Source: Saprospiraceae bacterium (GTDB lineage Bacteria; Bacteroidota; Bacteroidia; Chitinophagales; Saprospiraceae). Taken from it: a DNA stretch of 64,000 nt. This document shows positions 44,931 to 54,925 of the stretch, piece by piece; position 1 is the first letter of the stretch; each line of letters opens with the position of its first letter. A program made the position numbers and the translations under genes. The DNA lies in NCBI GenBank assembly GCA_013001975.1, contig JABDKX010000140.1:1-64000 (forward strand). Reading direction: 5' to 3'. Under the pieces are notes generated by a model. It was given only the letters and a program-made list of their open reading frames with translations, made no database searches and was not told where the DNA came from.

Positions 44931-45317
44931 ACCGAATTTCGTACCAAAATAAACAGCTATTATTATAGAAATCGGTGCCGCAATAAGCATCCAACCTGGC
45001 GTAGGTACTGTTGCAATAAAGCTTATGGATGCTATAAAAAACATACCACCAACCAAGAGCCCCATATATAAATTGTATTTATCAGCAATCTTTGTTGTCA
45101 CAAAAGATGCAAATAAAGCTGTCAATGCTTGTGCTAAGAGTATATAAATGAAAAACTTATCTGGTAAAGACCTAAAATAGCGCGTTAATGCTTCTTTATC
45201 ATGAGCATTTATCTCAAATTCGGGAGGAAATTGAAGAGCAATCTGTCTTTGGATCAAAATATAAAGTGCAAAACCAACTAAAAATCCACAAATTACAGCT
45301 CCAATACGTCTTAACAT
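44919..45317 (-). CDS. Small four-span membrane protein, unknown
   Basis: Four hydrophobic segments are visible at about residues 3-22, 55-75, 83-102 and 106-125. A short loop between the first two contains a charged stretch FPPEFEINAHDKEALTRYF. I do not recognise a family. The ATG at 45317 is preferred to a TTG 18 bases further upstream because it starts MLRRIGAVICG, a normal signal-anchor start. It overlaps the end of holA by 12 bases in opposite orientation. Confidence 0.78.
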   Translation of the reverse strand: MLRRIGAVICGFLVGFALYILIQRQIALQFPPEFEINAHDKEALTRYFRSLPDKFFIYILLAQALTALFASFVTTKIADKYNLYMGLLVGGMFFIASISFIATVPTPGWMLIAAPISIIIAVYFGTKFGLRK

Positions 45318-45406
45318 CAGTTCAAATTTTAGCAAATATGTTTAATTAGCTACTTTCATATCTAATTATTGACAATTTTAACATATAGAACGATATTTCA
45401 ACCAAT

Positions 45407-45463
45407 ACGAATGAATACTATTCGTTATAATTTTGTCTTAATAGTGTAGTGTTATAACTACAC
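45407..45463 (+). promoter_or_regulatory. -7 element flanked by two inverted repeats, upstream of PorV-like gene
   Basis: TAATTTTG at 45428-45435 fits TAnnTTTG. ACGAAT/ATTCGT (45407-45412 and 45420-45425) stands just before it and GTGTAGT/ACTACAC (45444-45450 and 45457-45463) just after it. The start codon is at 45490. The layout suggests protein binding on both sides of the promoter, or a leader hairpin. Confidence 0.45.
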
Positions 45464-45489
45464 ATATATTATATATTAATATAAGCAAA

Positions 45490-46584
45490 ATGAAAACCAT
45501 CCGATCTAATAAATTTAGTTTAATTCTTGCCGCTTTTATGGCGCTACCATTCTTTACAAATGGACAATCTGATGTCAAATTTGTAAATGAATTTTTAAAT
45601 ATTGGCGTCGGTGCCAGGGCACATGGCATGTTTGGAAGTGTAACTGCAACAACCAATGACATTACCTCAGCATATTGGAATCCAGCAGGATTATCTCAAG
45701 TCAATGAAGAGGCTCAATTTTCAGCGATGCATGCCTCTTGGTTTGGTGGGATAGCGAATTATGATTATTTAGGATATGGTAAACTTTTCTCAGAAAAAAA
45801 TCAAAGCTTTGGATCTATTACCTTAATAAGAATGGGTATTGATAATATTCCAAACACCTTAAATTTAATAGGTCCTGATGGTACAATCAATTACGATAAT
45901 GTGTTAGAGTTTTCGGCCGCTGATTATGCCTTGTTTTTATCTTACGGTCAAAACTTAGGGACCAGCGGACTATCCATAGGTGGTTCTGCAAAAGTAATTT
46001 CACGATCAATAGGTAGTTTCGGTTCAGCTTTAGGTTTTGGTTTTGACTTTGGCCTCATGTATAAAAAAGGAAGGTTCGAATTTGGTTTGATGGGACGAGA
46101 CATTACAACGACGCTTAACAATTGGAGTTTTACATTTACACCTGAAGAACAACTTGTATTTGAAAGAACTGGCAATGAAATTCCTATATCATCTACAGAG
46201 TTGGCTTTACCAAAAATAATATTAGGAGGAGCCTATCGTTTAGGCAATAGTGAAAACATTTCATACTTGATAGAAGCAGATGTAAGACTTTCAACTGACG
46301 GAACAGAATCAGGGATTTTTAGTGGAGACAAAATTGCTGTCGATCCAAGTATTGGTTTTGAACTCGGGTATAATCAAAGACTTTTTATCAGAGTAGGTGT
46401 AGGCAATTTACAAAGAACAATTAATGAAACAAGTACAACAGAACGCAGTCTGGAATTCCAACCCAATATTGGGCTTGGTTTGAAATTAGGGAAGGCACAT
46501 ATCGATTATGCTCTTACCAATATTGGAAGTGTTTCTGGTGTTTTAGTTTCTCATATTTTTAGTTTAAAAATAGATTTTAATTAA
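45490..46584 (+). CDS. PorV/PorQ-family outer membrane protein
   Basis: The signal peptide ends near FTNGQ. The mature N-terminus FLNIGVGARAHGMFGSVTATTNDITSAYWNPAGL, read in short blocks, is the hallmark of PorV/PorQ-type proteins, barrels related to FadL that bind T9SS substrates at the cell surface. Gly-rich beta strands continue to the C-terminus, which ends IFSLKIDFN. With 364 residues it matches the family. Whether it is a true component of the attachment complex or a paralog cannot be decided. The presence of T9SS substrates elsewhere in the window supports the link. Confidence 0.84.
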   Translation: MKTIRSNKFSLILAAFMALPFFTNGQSDVKFVNEFLNIGVGARAHGMFGSVTATTNDITSAYWNPAGLSQVNEEAQFSAMHASWFGGIANYDYLGYGKLFSEKNQSFGSITLIRMGIDNIPNTLNLIGPDGTINYDNVLEFSAADYALFLSYGQNLGTSGLSIGGSAKVISRSIGSFGSALGFGFDFGLMYKKGRFEFGLMGRDITTTLNNWSFTFTPEEQLVFERTGNEIPISSTELALPKIILGGAYRLGNSENISYLIEADVRLSTDGTESGIFSGDKIAVDPSIGFELGYNQRLFIRVGVGNLQRTINETSTTERSLEFQPNIGLGLKLGKAHIDYALTNIGSVSGVLVSHIFSLKIDFN

Positions 46585-46703
46585 TCAATTTTTTCATTAT
46601 TAATAAAAGGCTTAAACGCAAATTCTATTCCTTATAGATATTGATAAAATAAAAATTAACTATTAAGATCAATTCCACTAACTTTAGTCTTTAATTTTAT
46701 TCA

Positions 46704-47990
46704 ATGTTAAACATACCAGACAGTCCGCATCCAAGAATCGTTATTATTGGAGCTGGATTTGCAGGCTTTAATTTGGCAAAAAAACTGCGCAAGAAAGACT
46801 TCCAGGTTGTCTTGATAGATAAATTCAATTATCATCAATTTCAACCATTGTTTTATCAAGTTGCAATGGCTGGTTTGGAACCTACTTCAATTATTTTTCC
46901 ATTAAGAAAAGCATTTCAAGGGAGTCCCAATGTTCATATCAGGATTGCTAAAGTCACAAAAATTAAAGACGAAGAAAAACGAATAGATACGACTTTAGGA
47001 GAAATATATTACGACCAATTAATTATCGCAACAGGAGCAACAACTAATTATTTTGGAAACGAAGATTTTAAAAAATTTACTTCACCGCTGAAGTCGCTTT
47101 CTGAAGCATTAGCATTAAGAAATGAAATACTTTCAGATTTCGAACAAGCTTTAATGACGCCAGAATATGAAGAGCGTCAAGGATTTATAGACATTGTTAT
47201 AGTTGGTGGCGGTCCAACTGGTGTTGAACTGGCTGGTTCATTAGCAGAAATGCGTAAGTACATATTACCTAAAGATTATCCAGAGTTAGACGAAAAAGAA
47301 GTTGATATTTATTTGTTTCAAGGTGGGAGTCGATTGTTAATGGGTATGTCAGATCATGCTGGAAAAAAGGCCCTAAGTTTTTTGAGAAAATTAGGCGTTA
47401 AAGTAGAATTAAATAAACGGGTAACTGGTTTTGATGGTACTTTTGTTACTACAAAAGACGGGCAAAAAATAAGAGCTCATAAAGTTATTTGGGCAGCAGG
47501 CATTAAGGGAAATTGCTTGGATGGATTATCAAACTGTGAAATTGCACGAGGCAACAGATATCTTGTTGACGAGCAACATAAACTTAAAGATTTTAAGGAC
47601 ATTTTTGCTTTAGGAGATATTGCCTATATGAAAACAGAAAAATATCCAAACGGTCATCCTCAAGTAGCACAAGTAGCTATTCAACAATCCAATAACTTGG
47701 CGAAAAATTTAATAAAAAATAAATCCAATGCTTTTGTTTATAAGGATCTTGGATCAATGGCGACAATAGGAAGGAACAAGGCCGTTTGCGATTTACCCAG
47801 AATGAAATTCTCTGGTTTTTTTGCTTGGCTTTTATGGCTATTTGTCCATCTTATGTCCTTGATTGGCTTTAAAAACAAAATATTTGTAATGCTGAATTGG
47901 ATGTGGAATTACATGACTTATGACCAATCATTACGCGTCATTATCAATACCAAGGAAAAACCAAATAGCACAAGAATTCAAAAAACTTAA
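46704..47990 (+). CDS. ndh: NADH dehydrogenase type II
   Basis: RIVIIGAGFAGFNLAKKL is the FAD-binding motif and DIVIVGGGPTGVELAGSLAEM the NADH-binding motif. FYQVAMAGLEP and IFALGDIAYM belong to NDH-2 enzymes. The C-terminal hydrophobic segment FFAWLLWLFVHLMSLIGFKNKIFVML, read in parts, anchors it peripherally. Length 428 residues fits. It passes electrons from NADH to quinone without proton pumping. Its stop codon abuts the stop of the convergent sppA gene with no base between. Confidence 0.92.
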   Translation: MLNIPDSPHPRIVIIGAGFAGFNLAKKLRKKDFQVVLIDKFNYHQFQPLFYQVAMAGLEPTSIIFPLRKAFQGSPNVHIRIAKVTKIKDEEKRIDTTLGEIYYDQLIIATGATTNYFGNEDFKKFTSPLKSLSEALALRNEILSDFEQALMTPEYEERQGFIDIVIVGGGPTGVELAGSLAEMRKYILPKDYPELDEKEVDIYLFQGGSRLLMGMSDHAGKKALSFLRKLGVKVELNKRVTGFDGTFVTTKDGQKIRAHKVIWAAGIKGNCLDGLSNCEIARGNRYLVDEQHKLKDFKDIFALGDIAYMKTEKYPNGHPQVAQVAIQQSNNLAKNLIKNKSNAFVYKDLGSMATIGRNKAVCDLPRMKFSGFFAWLLWLFVHLMSLIGFKNKIFVMLNWMWNYMTYDQSLRVIINTKEKPNSTRIQKT

Positions 47991-49754
47991 TTAGTGGATA
48001 CTTAATGGCAATCTTGCCATTGGCTCTTTATAATTTAAATATGGTTTTAATTCTTTAACCCTGTCCATTATTTGAGATTCAATAGTTGGCATTCTTACTT
48101 GTGCTTCAGCATCGCTTGATTGAGCCAAATCCGCAATTAATTGCTCCCACACATCTTTTTTAATGATTGGATAATTGACAATTTTATAGTCATCGCCTAA
48201 TTCTGCTTTTTCAATTGCAATGTCAATGGCTTTATCCAGTCCGCCTAACTCATCTACCAATCCCTTATCAACAGCTCGTTGTCCAGTCCACACACGACCT
48301 TGAGCAACTTCATGAACTTCTTCTATTGTCATATTTCTACCTTGAGCAACTCTAGACAAAAACTTTTGATAAAGATTATCTGTCCAGTTTTGCAAGGTTT
48401 CTTTTTCTTCTTCATTAAAATCATAAAATGGGGTCAAAGAGATGGCATGCGGACTCGTTTTTATTGTATCAAAATGAATTCCCATTTTATCTTCAAAAAG
48501 TTTAGTTACGTTAGGTAACATGGAAAACACGCCAATTGATCCAGTTAATGTCTTAGGATGAGAAACTATTACATCGGCACCCGCTGCTATATAATAACCT
48601 CCAGAAGCTGCATAATCACCAAATGATGCGATTACAGGAATGCCTTTCGATTTCAACTCTTCCATTTCTCTCCAAATCACGTCTGATGAAAAAGCACTTC
48701 CCCCTGGTGAGTTGACTCTTAAAACAACAGCTTTAACTTTTTTATCTTTTCGGATTTTGTCGAAAATTTCGTGATATTTCACTTCACTAACAACGCCTCT
48801 TTGATTGGCATCATATAAGATATCTCCTTCCGCGTATATTACTGCAATTCTATTTTTTGATGTTTTCTTTTTTATAAATGTCTTTGATTCATATTCTGCT
48901 AAGTCAATATAATTGATTTCTTTACCTTCAGATATTTCTAATTGATTTCTGATCATATCTTCCACTTCATACCAATATGCTTTTTTATCAATGAGGCCTA
49001 AGTCAATGGCTGCGTCTATATTTTCAAAATTGAAATCATTGATGAATGCTTTTAAATCGGCAAGAGAAATATTTCTTGATTCACTCACTTCTTTTAAAAA
49101 CAAATTATAATTATCTGTTAGAAATTCTCTTGTTTGAACTCTGTTAGAAGGACTCATATCATTTCTTCTAAATGGTTCTGTGGCACTTTTAAAGTTGCCT
49201 GCGTAAAACACATTCATTTTCACTCCTATTCGGTCCAGCATATCTTTGAAAAATGGTATCATCGCAGCGTAGCCTTTTATTTCTAACATGCCATTCGGAT
49301 TTACAAAAATACTGTCTGATGGTGTTGACATCAAATAAGTAGCATTACTCAAAAAGTCTGCATAAGTGTAAATAAATTTATCAGTCGAGTCTTTGAAGTT
49401 TTGAAGGGCTTCCTTTATGATGGCATGCTTCACCATCCCTCCCTGTGTTTGCAGACCAGGCTTATAAACTATGCCTACGATATTATTATCATTTTGAGCT
49501 TTCTTGATTAAGTCTTTAATGTGGTGTACGCCAATCGCTGATTGAGGCTCAAAATCGAATTGTGTCTTTTGAACATTATCGGTTTTTTCAGGCATCAAAT
49601 CATTGAACTGTAGCATTAAGACTGATTTGCTTTTAACTTGGGTATCCTTTGAAGAGAAGCTTGAACCTATGATCATGAATATAAAAATCAATGCACCAAT
49701 AGCCAAAAGAGTGCCTAAACAAGAAGCAAATAAAAATTTAAAAAATTGTTTCAT
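47991..49754 (-). CDS. sppA: Signal peptide peptidase SppA, 67-kDa type
   Basis: An N-terminal membrane anchor at about residues 8-30 precedes two similar halves. The first carries the catalytic Lys in AGNFKSATEPFRR, the second the nucleophile Ser in AASGGYYIAAGADV. VLRVNSPGGSAFSSDVIWREME is also typical. The 587-residue length matches the long form. It cleaves remnant signal peptides in the inner membrane. Its upstream region is shared, divergently, with the giant adhesin gene. Confidence 0.95.
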   Translation of the reverse strand: MKQFFKFLFASCLGTLLAIGALIFIFMIIGSSFSSKDTQVKSKSVLMLQFNDLMPEKTDNVQKTQFDFEPQSAIGVHHIKDLIKKAQNDNNIVGIVYKPGLQTQGGMVKHAIIKEALQNFKDSTDKFIYTYADFLSNATYLMSTPSDSIFVNPNGMLEIKGYAAMIPFFKDMLDRIGVKMNVFYAGNFKSATEPFRRNDMSPSNRVQTREFLTDNYNLFLKEVSESRNISLADLKAFINDFNFENIDAAIDLGLIDKKAYWYEVEDMIRNQLEISEGKEINYIDLAEYESKTFIKKKTSKNRIAVIYAEGDILYDANQRGVVSEVKYHEIFDKIRKDKKVKAVVLRVNSPGGSAFSSDVIWREMEELKSKGIPVIASFGDYAASGGYYIAAGADVIVSHPKTLTGSIGVFSMLPNVTKLFEDKMGIHFDTIKTSPHAISLTPFYDFNEEEKETLQNWTDNLYQKFLSRVAQGRNMTIEEVHEVAQGRVWTGQRAVDKGLVDELGGLDKAIDIAIEKAELGDDYKIVNYPIIKKDVWEQLIADLAQSSDAEAQVRMPTIESQIMDRVKELKPYLNYKEPMARLPLSIH

Positions 49755-49943
49755 AATAACATCTTAATGATAGTAAAACCCAGATATCGGGTTGATAACT
49801 TTTCCAATTTGTAAAAAAGCCTCGAAAATAAGTGAATTTACCTTGATTTCCCCTTTTGACTGCAAGTTATAGATAAACGTTAAAATGCAGTCGACATAAA
49901 GACATCACATATTATAGTTTTCTTTAATTTGAAAAGGAATTGC

Positions 49944-49963
49944 TACCTTTGTAACGTTACAAA
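49944..49963 (+). promoter_or_regulatory. -7 promoter element overlapping a perfect 16-bp palindrome
   Basis: TACCTTTG at 49944-49951 matches TAnnTTTG. Its last four bases open TTTGTAACGTTACAAA at 49948-49963, which is identical to its reverse complement over 16 bases. The palindrome spans the expected transcription start and ends 20 bases before the TTG start of the adhesin. A dimeric repressor or activator site is a reasonable reading. Confidence 0.7.
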
Positions 49964-49983
49964 CCAAGTTATATCGCAACATC

Positions 49984-52900
49984 TTGATCAAAACAATAAT
50001 TTCAATTGCATTTTTTTGTTTTGTGCCATTTATTATAAATGCACAGCTTATAATTAAAACTGTAGGTGATAATAATACATCACCCTCAAATATTGTCGAT
50101 AATGTCTTTTTGGGTACTGGTGTTGAAGTAACAAATATTAATTATTTTGGTTCAGATTCAGCCATTGGCATTTTTGAAAATGGCAAAGAATTCATAGGGT
50201 TGAATCGAGGTATTGTACTATCTACTGGCCTGATCAGTTCGGTAAATCAAAATGCGGAGGCATTTGCAGATACAGGGATTCAAAATGATATGACAGAAGA
50301 TGAGGATCTGGAAGCATTAGCTGGAATAAATATAAATGATGTTGCAAAAGTTGAAATAAGTTTTATCCCAACTTCAGACACTTTAAACTTCAGATATGTT
50401 TTTGCTTCTGAGGAATACCCGCAATTTAATTGTGAACTGACAAATGATGCATTTGCATTTTTCATTGAAGGGCCCAATCCATCTGGTGGAAATTATAACT
50501 TTGAAAATTTAGCTTTAATTCCTGATCCAAATAACCTAGGCAACTTCCTTAATATTCCCGTGTCTATTAATACTGTAAATGATGGCACAAACTTATCAGG
50601 AGACTCAACGAATTGTAATTTAACTTTTGATCAATATTACAATAAAACACCTCAAAATTTACCTCCAGTTTTTAATGGCTACTTAGATGTCTTTATTGCA
50701 CAAGCCAATGTTATACCTTGTGAAGAATACACCATTAAAATTGTAATCGCAGATGGCAAAGATGATCAATTCGACTCTGCTGTATTTTTAGAAGAAAAGA
50801 GCTTTAGCACAAATAACTTGACTATTGCAAATAATAACCCTGGGCTGGATGGGGGGATTTCTGAAGGATGTCAAGATGGACAAATTACCTTGTCAATTAA
50901 TGGCATAAGAACAAATCAATATGTGATTGGTTTAAGAGCGCTTAGTGATTTAAATCTTGATCAAATCGCTATTCCTGGAATCGACTTTGTTGACCTTCCA
51001 CCTGAACTTATAATCCCTCAAGGAAGCAATAGTGCTGTTTTAGATTTAATTGCATTAACTGACGGTGAAATCGAAGACACGGAACTTATTTATATAGAAA
51101 TCACAACCGATGCTTGTAATGTTGATACGATTACAATTCCTATAACAGAAAACAGTTTAAGTAATTTAGAAATACCAGACACTATAAGTATTTGTTATAA
51201 TATTAAAGATACCATAAGAGCATCTTTTGGAGATGAAATGCCTTTGTCAGGAGTCAGGAAGTTTGTCAGTACATCTGCTCAAACAATTAACAGCACAGAT
51301 ACCATCGTTTCTTCAATTTTGGTTGATGGGCTTCAAAAAACAGATCTCACACCTGATATCATAAGTGAAATTTGCATTGACTCTTTGGTTCATACACAAC
51401 TTAACGACTTAAATATATTTATACAAGCACCACAGGGCCAATTATTAGAATTGTCTTCTAACAATGGTGACAGACCAGATAATGAAACGCAACAGGATAG
51501 CTTTATTAATACATGCTTTAATGTCAATGCTAATATTAATATAAATGGCGGAAACGCATTGATAGGACAAATGGATTTATCAAACACGACCTATACAGAA
51601 ACCTATTTGCCAGAAGGCACCTGGAATTCTTGGTTGATTCCCAACTCTTCTGTCTCTAATGGAATTTATAATCTAATCATCATTAATGAAAGCGGAATTT
51701 TTGAAGGTAAACTTCTCAGTTGGTCAATCGCTTTTGAATCAGAATATGATTTATCATATAATTGGTTTCCAACTAACGGTTTAATACCATGTGATTGCGA
51801 TTCTGTTATTTTTAAACTAAAAGATTCGCAGTATTATTATCTTTCGGTAACCGACAGTTATGGTTGCTCAAAACTTGATTCCACATGGATAGATGTTGAC
51901 CCATTGCCAATGACGCCTGATATTATTAGTTGTGAATCCAATTCTACTTCTACTGTCACTTTTTCATGGGAACCGACAGTAGACTATCATGAATATGAAA
52001 TTAGAATAAAGACAGCAAATCTTTGGATTCCTACAAATACAGGCGAAGTTAATTTGTATAATGGTTACCAAACCGAAGCCACCTTAGACAACGAATTTAT
52101 AATTAGTGGCCTTTTTCCAGAAGAAGAAATATTTGTCGTTTTTCACGCATTAAATGAAAATGGGTGTACCAGCAATTTTGACACTATATATTGTCAATCT
52201 CAACCGTGCCTGGGAAATATTCCAGTGATAGACAGTATTATTGTAGATCAACCTTTATGTGACAATATTACACGTGTCCCAGTTCGCATCTTTGCAACAG
52301 ATCCTGATATGCCATTGACATACAGAATCAATCTTAATAATGCTTATACGATTGAAAATACTACAGGAGTATTTGACCAAATTCCTCAAGGGACTTGGCC
52401 AGTTAGGATAATTGATAGCTCTGGTTGTGTTATTTTAGACAGCATCCGTGTTAATGACCCGCTACCCTTTTCATTCCAAACTCATGTTCAAAACATAGTA
52501 TGTCACAACGAAAGCAATGGGTCAATCTCGGTTACACCAAATGGGGTTTTCCCTCCTTTTACTTATTTATGGGATAACATCAATTCAACCGATAGTTTAA
52601 TAAACAATTTGCCTGCAAGCATTTATACAGTGACTGTTACAGATGGTGTGGGATGTACTGAAACTTTGACTTTCAACTTAGATAATCCAGATCCAATAAC
52701 TTATAATTATTTACAGGTTGATACGATAAATTGCTTAGGAACGAATCAAGGTTCTGCTTTTTTAAATGTCAATGGTGGTTGGGAGCCATATAATATTTTA
52801 TGGTCAGATGGTACTTCAGGACCAGAAGTTTTTAATCAGGGAATAGGAACTGCACATTTTACAATTACAGATTTTGAAGGATGCGCAATTTCAGACAGCA

Positions 52901-54861
52901 GTCTGATTGTGCAATTCGAAACATTCGATGTCAGCTCAACAACAAGTCCAATTGAGTGTTTTACCGATACTATTGGAGTAGCTAGTGTCGATGCAACAAA
53001 TGGTTTTCCTCCTTATCAATATAACTGGGATAATGGAGAAACAGGAAGCCAAGCCTTTGAGTTACATGCAGGAATAAATTTGGTTTCTGTAACTGATGAA
53101 GAAGGTTGTGTTGTCGTTCACGAAGTGTTAATAGATTCCCCAGAAAAATTAGAAATATATTTTTCACCAACTATTCCATCATGCATTGGCGCTAGTGACG
53201 GTGGTGTGGCAATAGAAATCACAGGTGGTATAGGCACACCATATGACATCAATTGGTTTGACGGCAGCTTTAGTACTAATGTACAAAACTTGGCTGCTGG
53301 AGAATACTGTGTCACTGTAACGGATGGTACAGGATGTGATGAAAGTGCTTGTTTTAACCTGCCAGATGCTCAACGAATAAATTTAAACGCCAATATTACA
53401 TTTGCAGATTGCTTTGGTAATTGTAACGGTGCAATATCCGTTAATCCATTTGGCGGAAGTGGATCATTCAATTATGCTTGGTCTGGACCCAATAACTTCA
53501 GCTCACTTTCAAAAGACATAGATAACCTTTGTGTAGGCACTTATTTCTTAACCGTATCAGAATCGGCTGAACCAAGTTGTTTTGAGGTTTTCGAATATGA
53601 GGTTGATCTGATAAGTGAATTACAAGCATTTATTCAAACAAATAGGTTTATATCATGTTTTGGTGGGAATGATGGTATATTATTAGCGGTTCCTTCAGGT
53701 GGCATTGCTGATTATGAATATGAATGGTCTTCAAATGTCATCAGTCAAAACGAAAATGCGGCGTTAAATTTAAGTGCAGGCATTTATGATCTCACCATTA
53801 CAGACGCCAATGGCTGCACAAATATTGCAAGTCAAACACTCGTAGAACCTGACAGTTTAACATTAAACTTTAGTAATGTTGATGTTATCTGCTTTGGTGA
53901 AAACTCAGGCAGCAGCATGCTAAATATAGAAGGAGGAACACCTGAGTATATCACCTTATGGGAAACGGGAGAAGAAACAACTTTTTTAAATAATTTACCC
54001 GCTGGTAATTATTCCGTAACTGTGACAGATCGGTTGGGATGTCAGACAATCGATAAAACATTAATCAATGAGCCGCCAGACAGTATTAAAATTATTCCTG
54101 AGATTAGTACTGTCACATGCTTTGATGGAAATGATGGCCAAATTTCTATTTTCACTGAAAATACAATAGAACCAGTAAGCTACAGTTTAGATAATATAGA
54201 TTATAAATTTGATAGAACTTTTGTAGGCTTATTTTCTGATTTTTATACAACTTACATTATTGATGATAATGGATGTACAGCAGAACTTGAAGTTTTTATT
54301 GATCAATCACCTCAATTGGAATTAGATCTGGGTCCATCAATTGTTGTCTTTTTTGGAGAAGAAGCCAATTTAAATGTCACAGTACAAAATAATAAAGGAG
54401 ATCTATCATATATCTGGAGTTCTCCTAATGGTGATATTGATTTTAGCTGTCAAGAATGTCCAAACCCTATTGTTTCAAATATTACAAGTTCTTTTGTTGC
54501 AAATGTCGTGGTTACAGATGAAAATGAATGTACTGGAAAACAGTCAATAAATATTTTTGTTGACCAAGAAGATCAAATTGATGTACCAAAAATATTTACT
54601 CCTAATAATGATAATATCAACGATAGACTCAATATTTTTGGAAGTCCCGATATCGTTATTTTATCATTTAAGGTCTATTCTAGAACTGGTAATTTGATTT
54701 TTGAAGGCAATAATATGGTACCTAACGATCTACAAAATGGATGGGATGGAACATTTAAAAATGAAATCGCCCCAAATGGCACTTACACTTGGACAGCTGA
54801 ATACCTCCTTGAAAATGGCACAACTGCTTTTAAATCTGATCAAACGACTCTCTTAAAATAA
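49984..54861 (+). CDS. Giant SprB-repeat adhesin with choice-of-anchor L, P-domain and T9SS type B sorting domain
   Basis: The TTG start opens a signal peptide ending at INAQ. Residues about 20-280 match the choice-of-anchor L type (LSTGLISSVNQNA, FRYVFASEEYPQF, AFFIEGPNP). Residues about 416-590 look like a proprotein-convertase P-domain (HTQLNDLNIFIQAPQG through IFEGKLLSWSIAFE). From about 835 to 1470 there are eight SprB-type repeats, each opening with a Cys-containing block such as VCHNESNGSISV, DCFGNCNGAISV, SCFGGNDG or TCFDGNDGQISI and closing with YxVTVTDxxGC. Residues from about 1536 (IFTPNNDNINDRLNIFG) form the gliding-motility-associated C-terminal domain. The protein should be secreted by T9SS and act as a surface adhesin. 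A PorP/SprF gene follows. Confidence 0.93.
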   Translation: MIKTIISIAFFCFVPFIINAQLIIKTVGDNNTSPSNIVDNVFLGTGVEVTNINYFGSDSAIGIFENGKEFIGLNRGIVLSTGLISSVNQNAEAFADTGIQNDMTEDEDLEALAGININDVAKVEISFIPTSDTLNFRYVFASEEYPQFNCELTNDAFAFFIEGPNPSGGNYNFENLALIPDPNNLGNFLNIPVSINTVNDGTNLSGDSTNCNLTFDQYYNKTPQNLPPVFNGYLDVFIAQANVIPCEEYTIKIVIADGKDDQFDSAVFLEEKSFSTNNLTIANNNPGLDGGISEGCQDGQITLSINGIRTNQYVIGLRALSDLNLDQIAIPGIDFVDLPPELIIPQGSNSAVLDLIALTDGEIEDTELIYIEITTDACNVDTITIPITENSLSNLEIPDTISICYNIKDTIRASFGDEMPLSGVRKFVSTSAQTINSTDTIVSSILVDGLQKTDLTPDIISEICIDSLVHTQLNDLNIFIQAPQGQLLELSSNNGDRPDNETQQDSFINTCFNVNANININGGNALIGQMDLSNTTYTETYLPEGTWNSWLIPNSSVSNGIYNLIIINESGIFEGKLLSWSIAFESEYDLSYNWFPTNGLIPCDCDSVIFKLKDSQYYYLSVTDSYGCSKLDSTWIDVDPLPMTPDIISCESNSTSTVTFSWEPTVDYHEYEIRIKTANLWIPTNTGEVNLYNGYQTEATLDNEFIISGLFPEEEIFVVFHALNENGCTSNFDTIYCQSQPCLGNIPVIDSIIVDQPLCDNITRVPVRIFATDPDMPLTYRINLNNAYTIENTTGVFDQIPQGTWPVRIIDSSGCVILDSIRVNDPLPFSFQTHVQNIVCHNESNGSISVTPNGVFPPFTYLWDNINSTDSLINNLPASIYTVTVTDGVGCTETLTFNLDNPDPITYNYLQVDTINCLGTNQGSAFLNVNGGWEPYNILWSDGTSGPEVFNQGIGTAHFTITDFEGCAISDSSLIVQFETFDVSSTTSPIECFTDTIGVASVDATNGFPPYQYNWDNGETGSQAFELHAGINLVSVTDEEGCVVVHEVLIDSPEKLEIYFSPTIPSCIGASDGGVAIEITGGIGTPYDINWFDGSFSTNVQNLAAGEYCVTVTDGTGCDESACFNLPDAQRINLNANITFADCFGNCNGAISVNPFGGSGSFNYAWSGPNNFSSLSKDIDNLCVGTYFLTVSESAEPSCFEVFEYEVDLISELQAFIQTNRFISCFGGNDGILLAVPSGGIADYEYEWSSNVISQNENAALNLSAGIYDLTITDANGCTNIASQTLVEPDSLTLNFSNVDVICFGENSGSSMLNIEGGTPEYITLWETGEETTFLNNLPAGNYSVTVTDRLGCQTIDKTLINEPPDSIKIIPEISTVTCFDGNDGQISIFTENTIEPVSYSLDNIDYKFDRTFVGLFSDFYTTYIIDDNGCTAELEVFIDQSPQLELDLGPSIVVFFGEEANLNVTVQNNKGDLSYIWSSPNGDIDFSCQECPNPIVSNITSSFVANVVVTDENECTGKQSINIFVDQEDQIDVPKIFTPNNDNINDRLNIFGSPDIVILSFKVYSRTGNLIFEGNNMVPNDLQNGWDGTFKNEIAPNGTYTWTAEYLLENGTTAFKSDQTTLLK

Positions 54862-54886
54862 ATTACATATTATAATAATATGTAAT
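54862..54886 (+). terminator. Perfect 11-bp hairpin directly after the adhesin stop codon
   Basis: ATTACATATTA (54862-54872), loop TAA, TAATATGTAAT (54876-54886). The stem is AT-rich and there is no T tract. It lies directly behind the adhesin stop and before the SprF-like gene. It may be a partial terminator, an mRNA stability element or an RNA processing site that sets different levels of the two proteins. Confidence 0.5.
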
Positions 54887-54925
54887 ATGTAATTCGTATC
54901 TTTAACGTTTATTTTACATTATCCT

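Noticed and set aside
49776-49792. AACCC-agatatc-GGGTT inverted repeat upstream of sppA
   Set aside because: Arms of only 5 bases with an asymmetric centre; could arise by chance.
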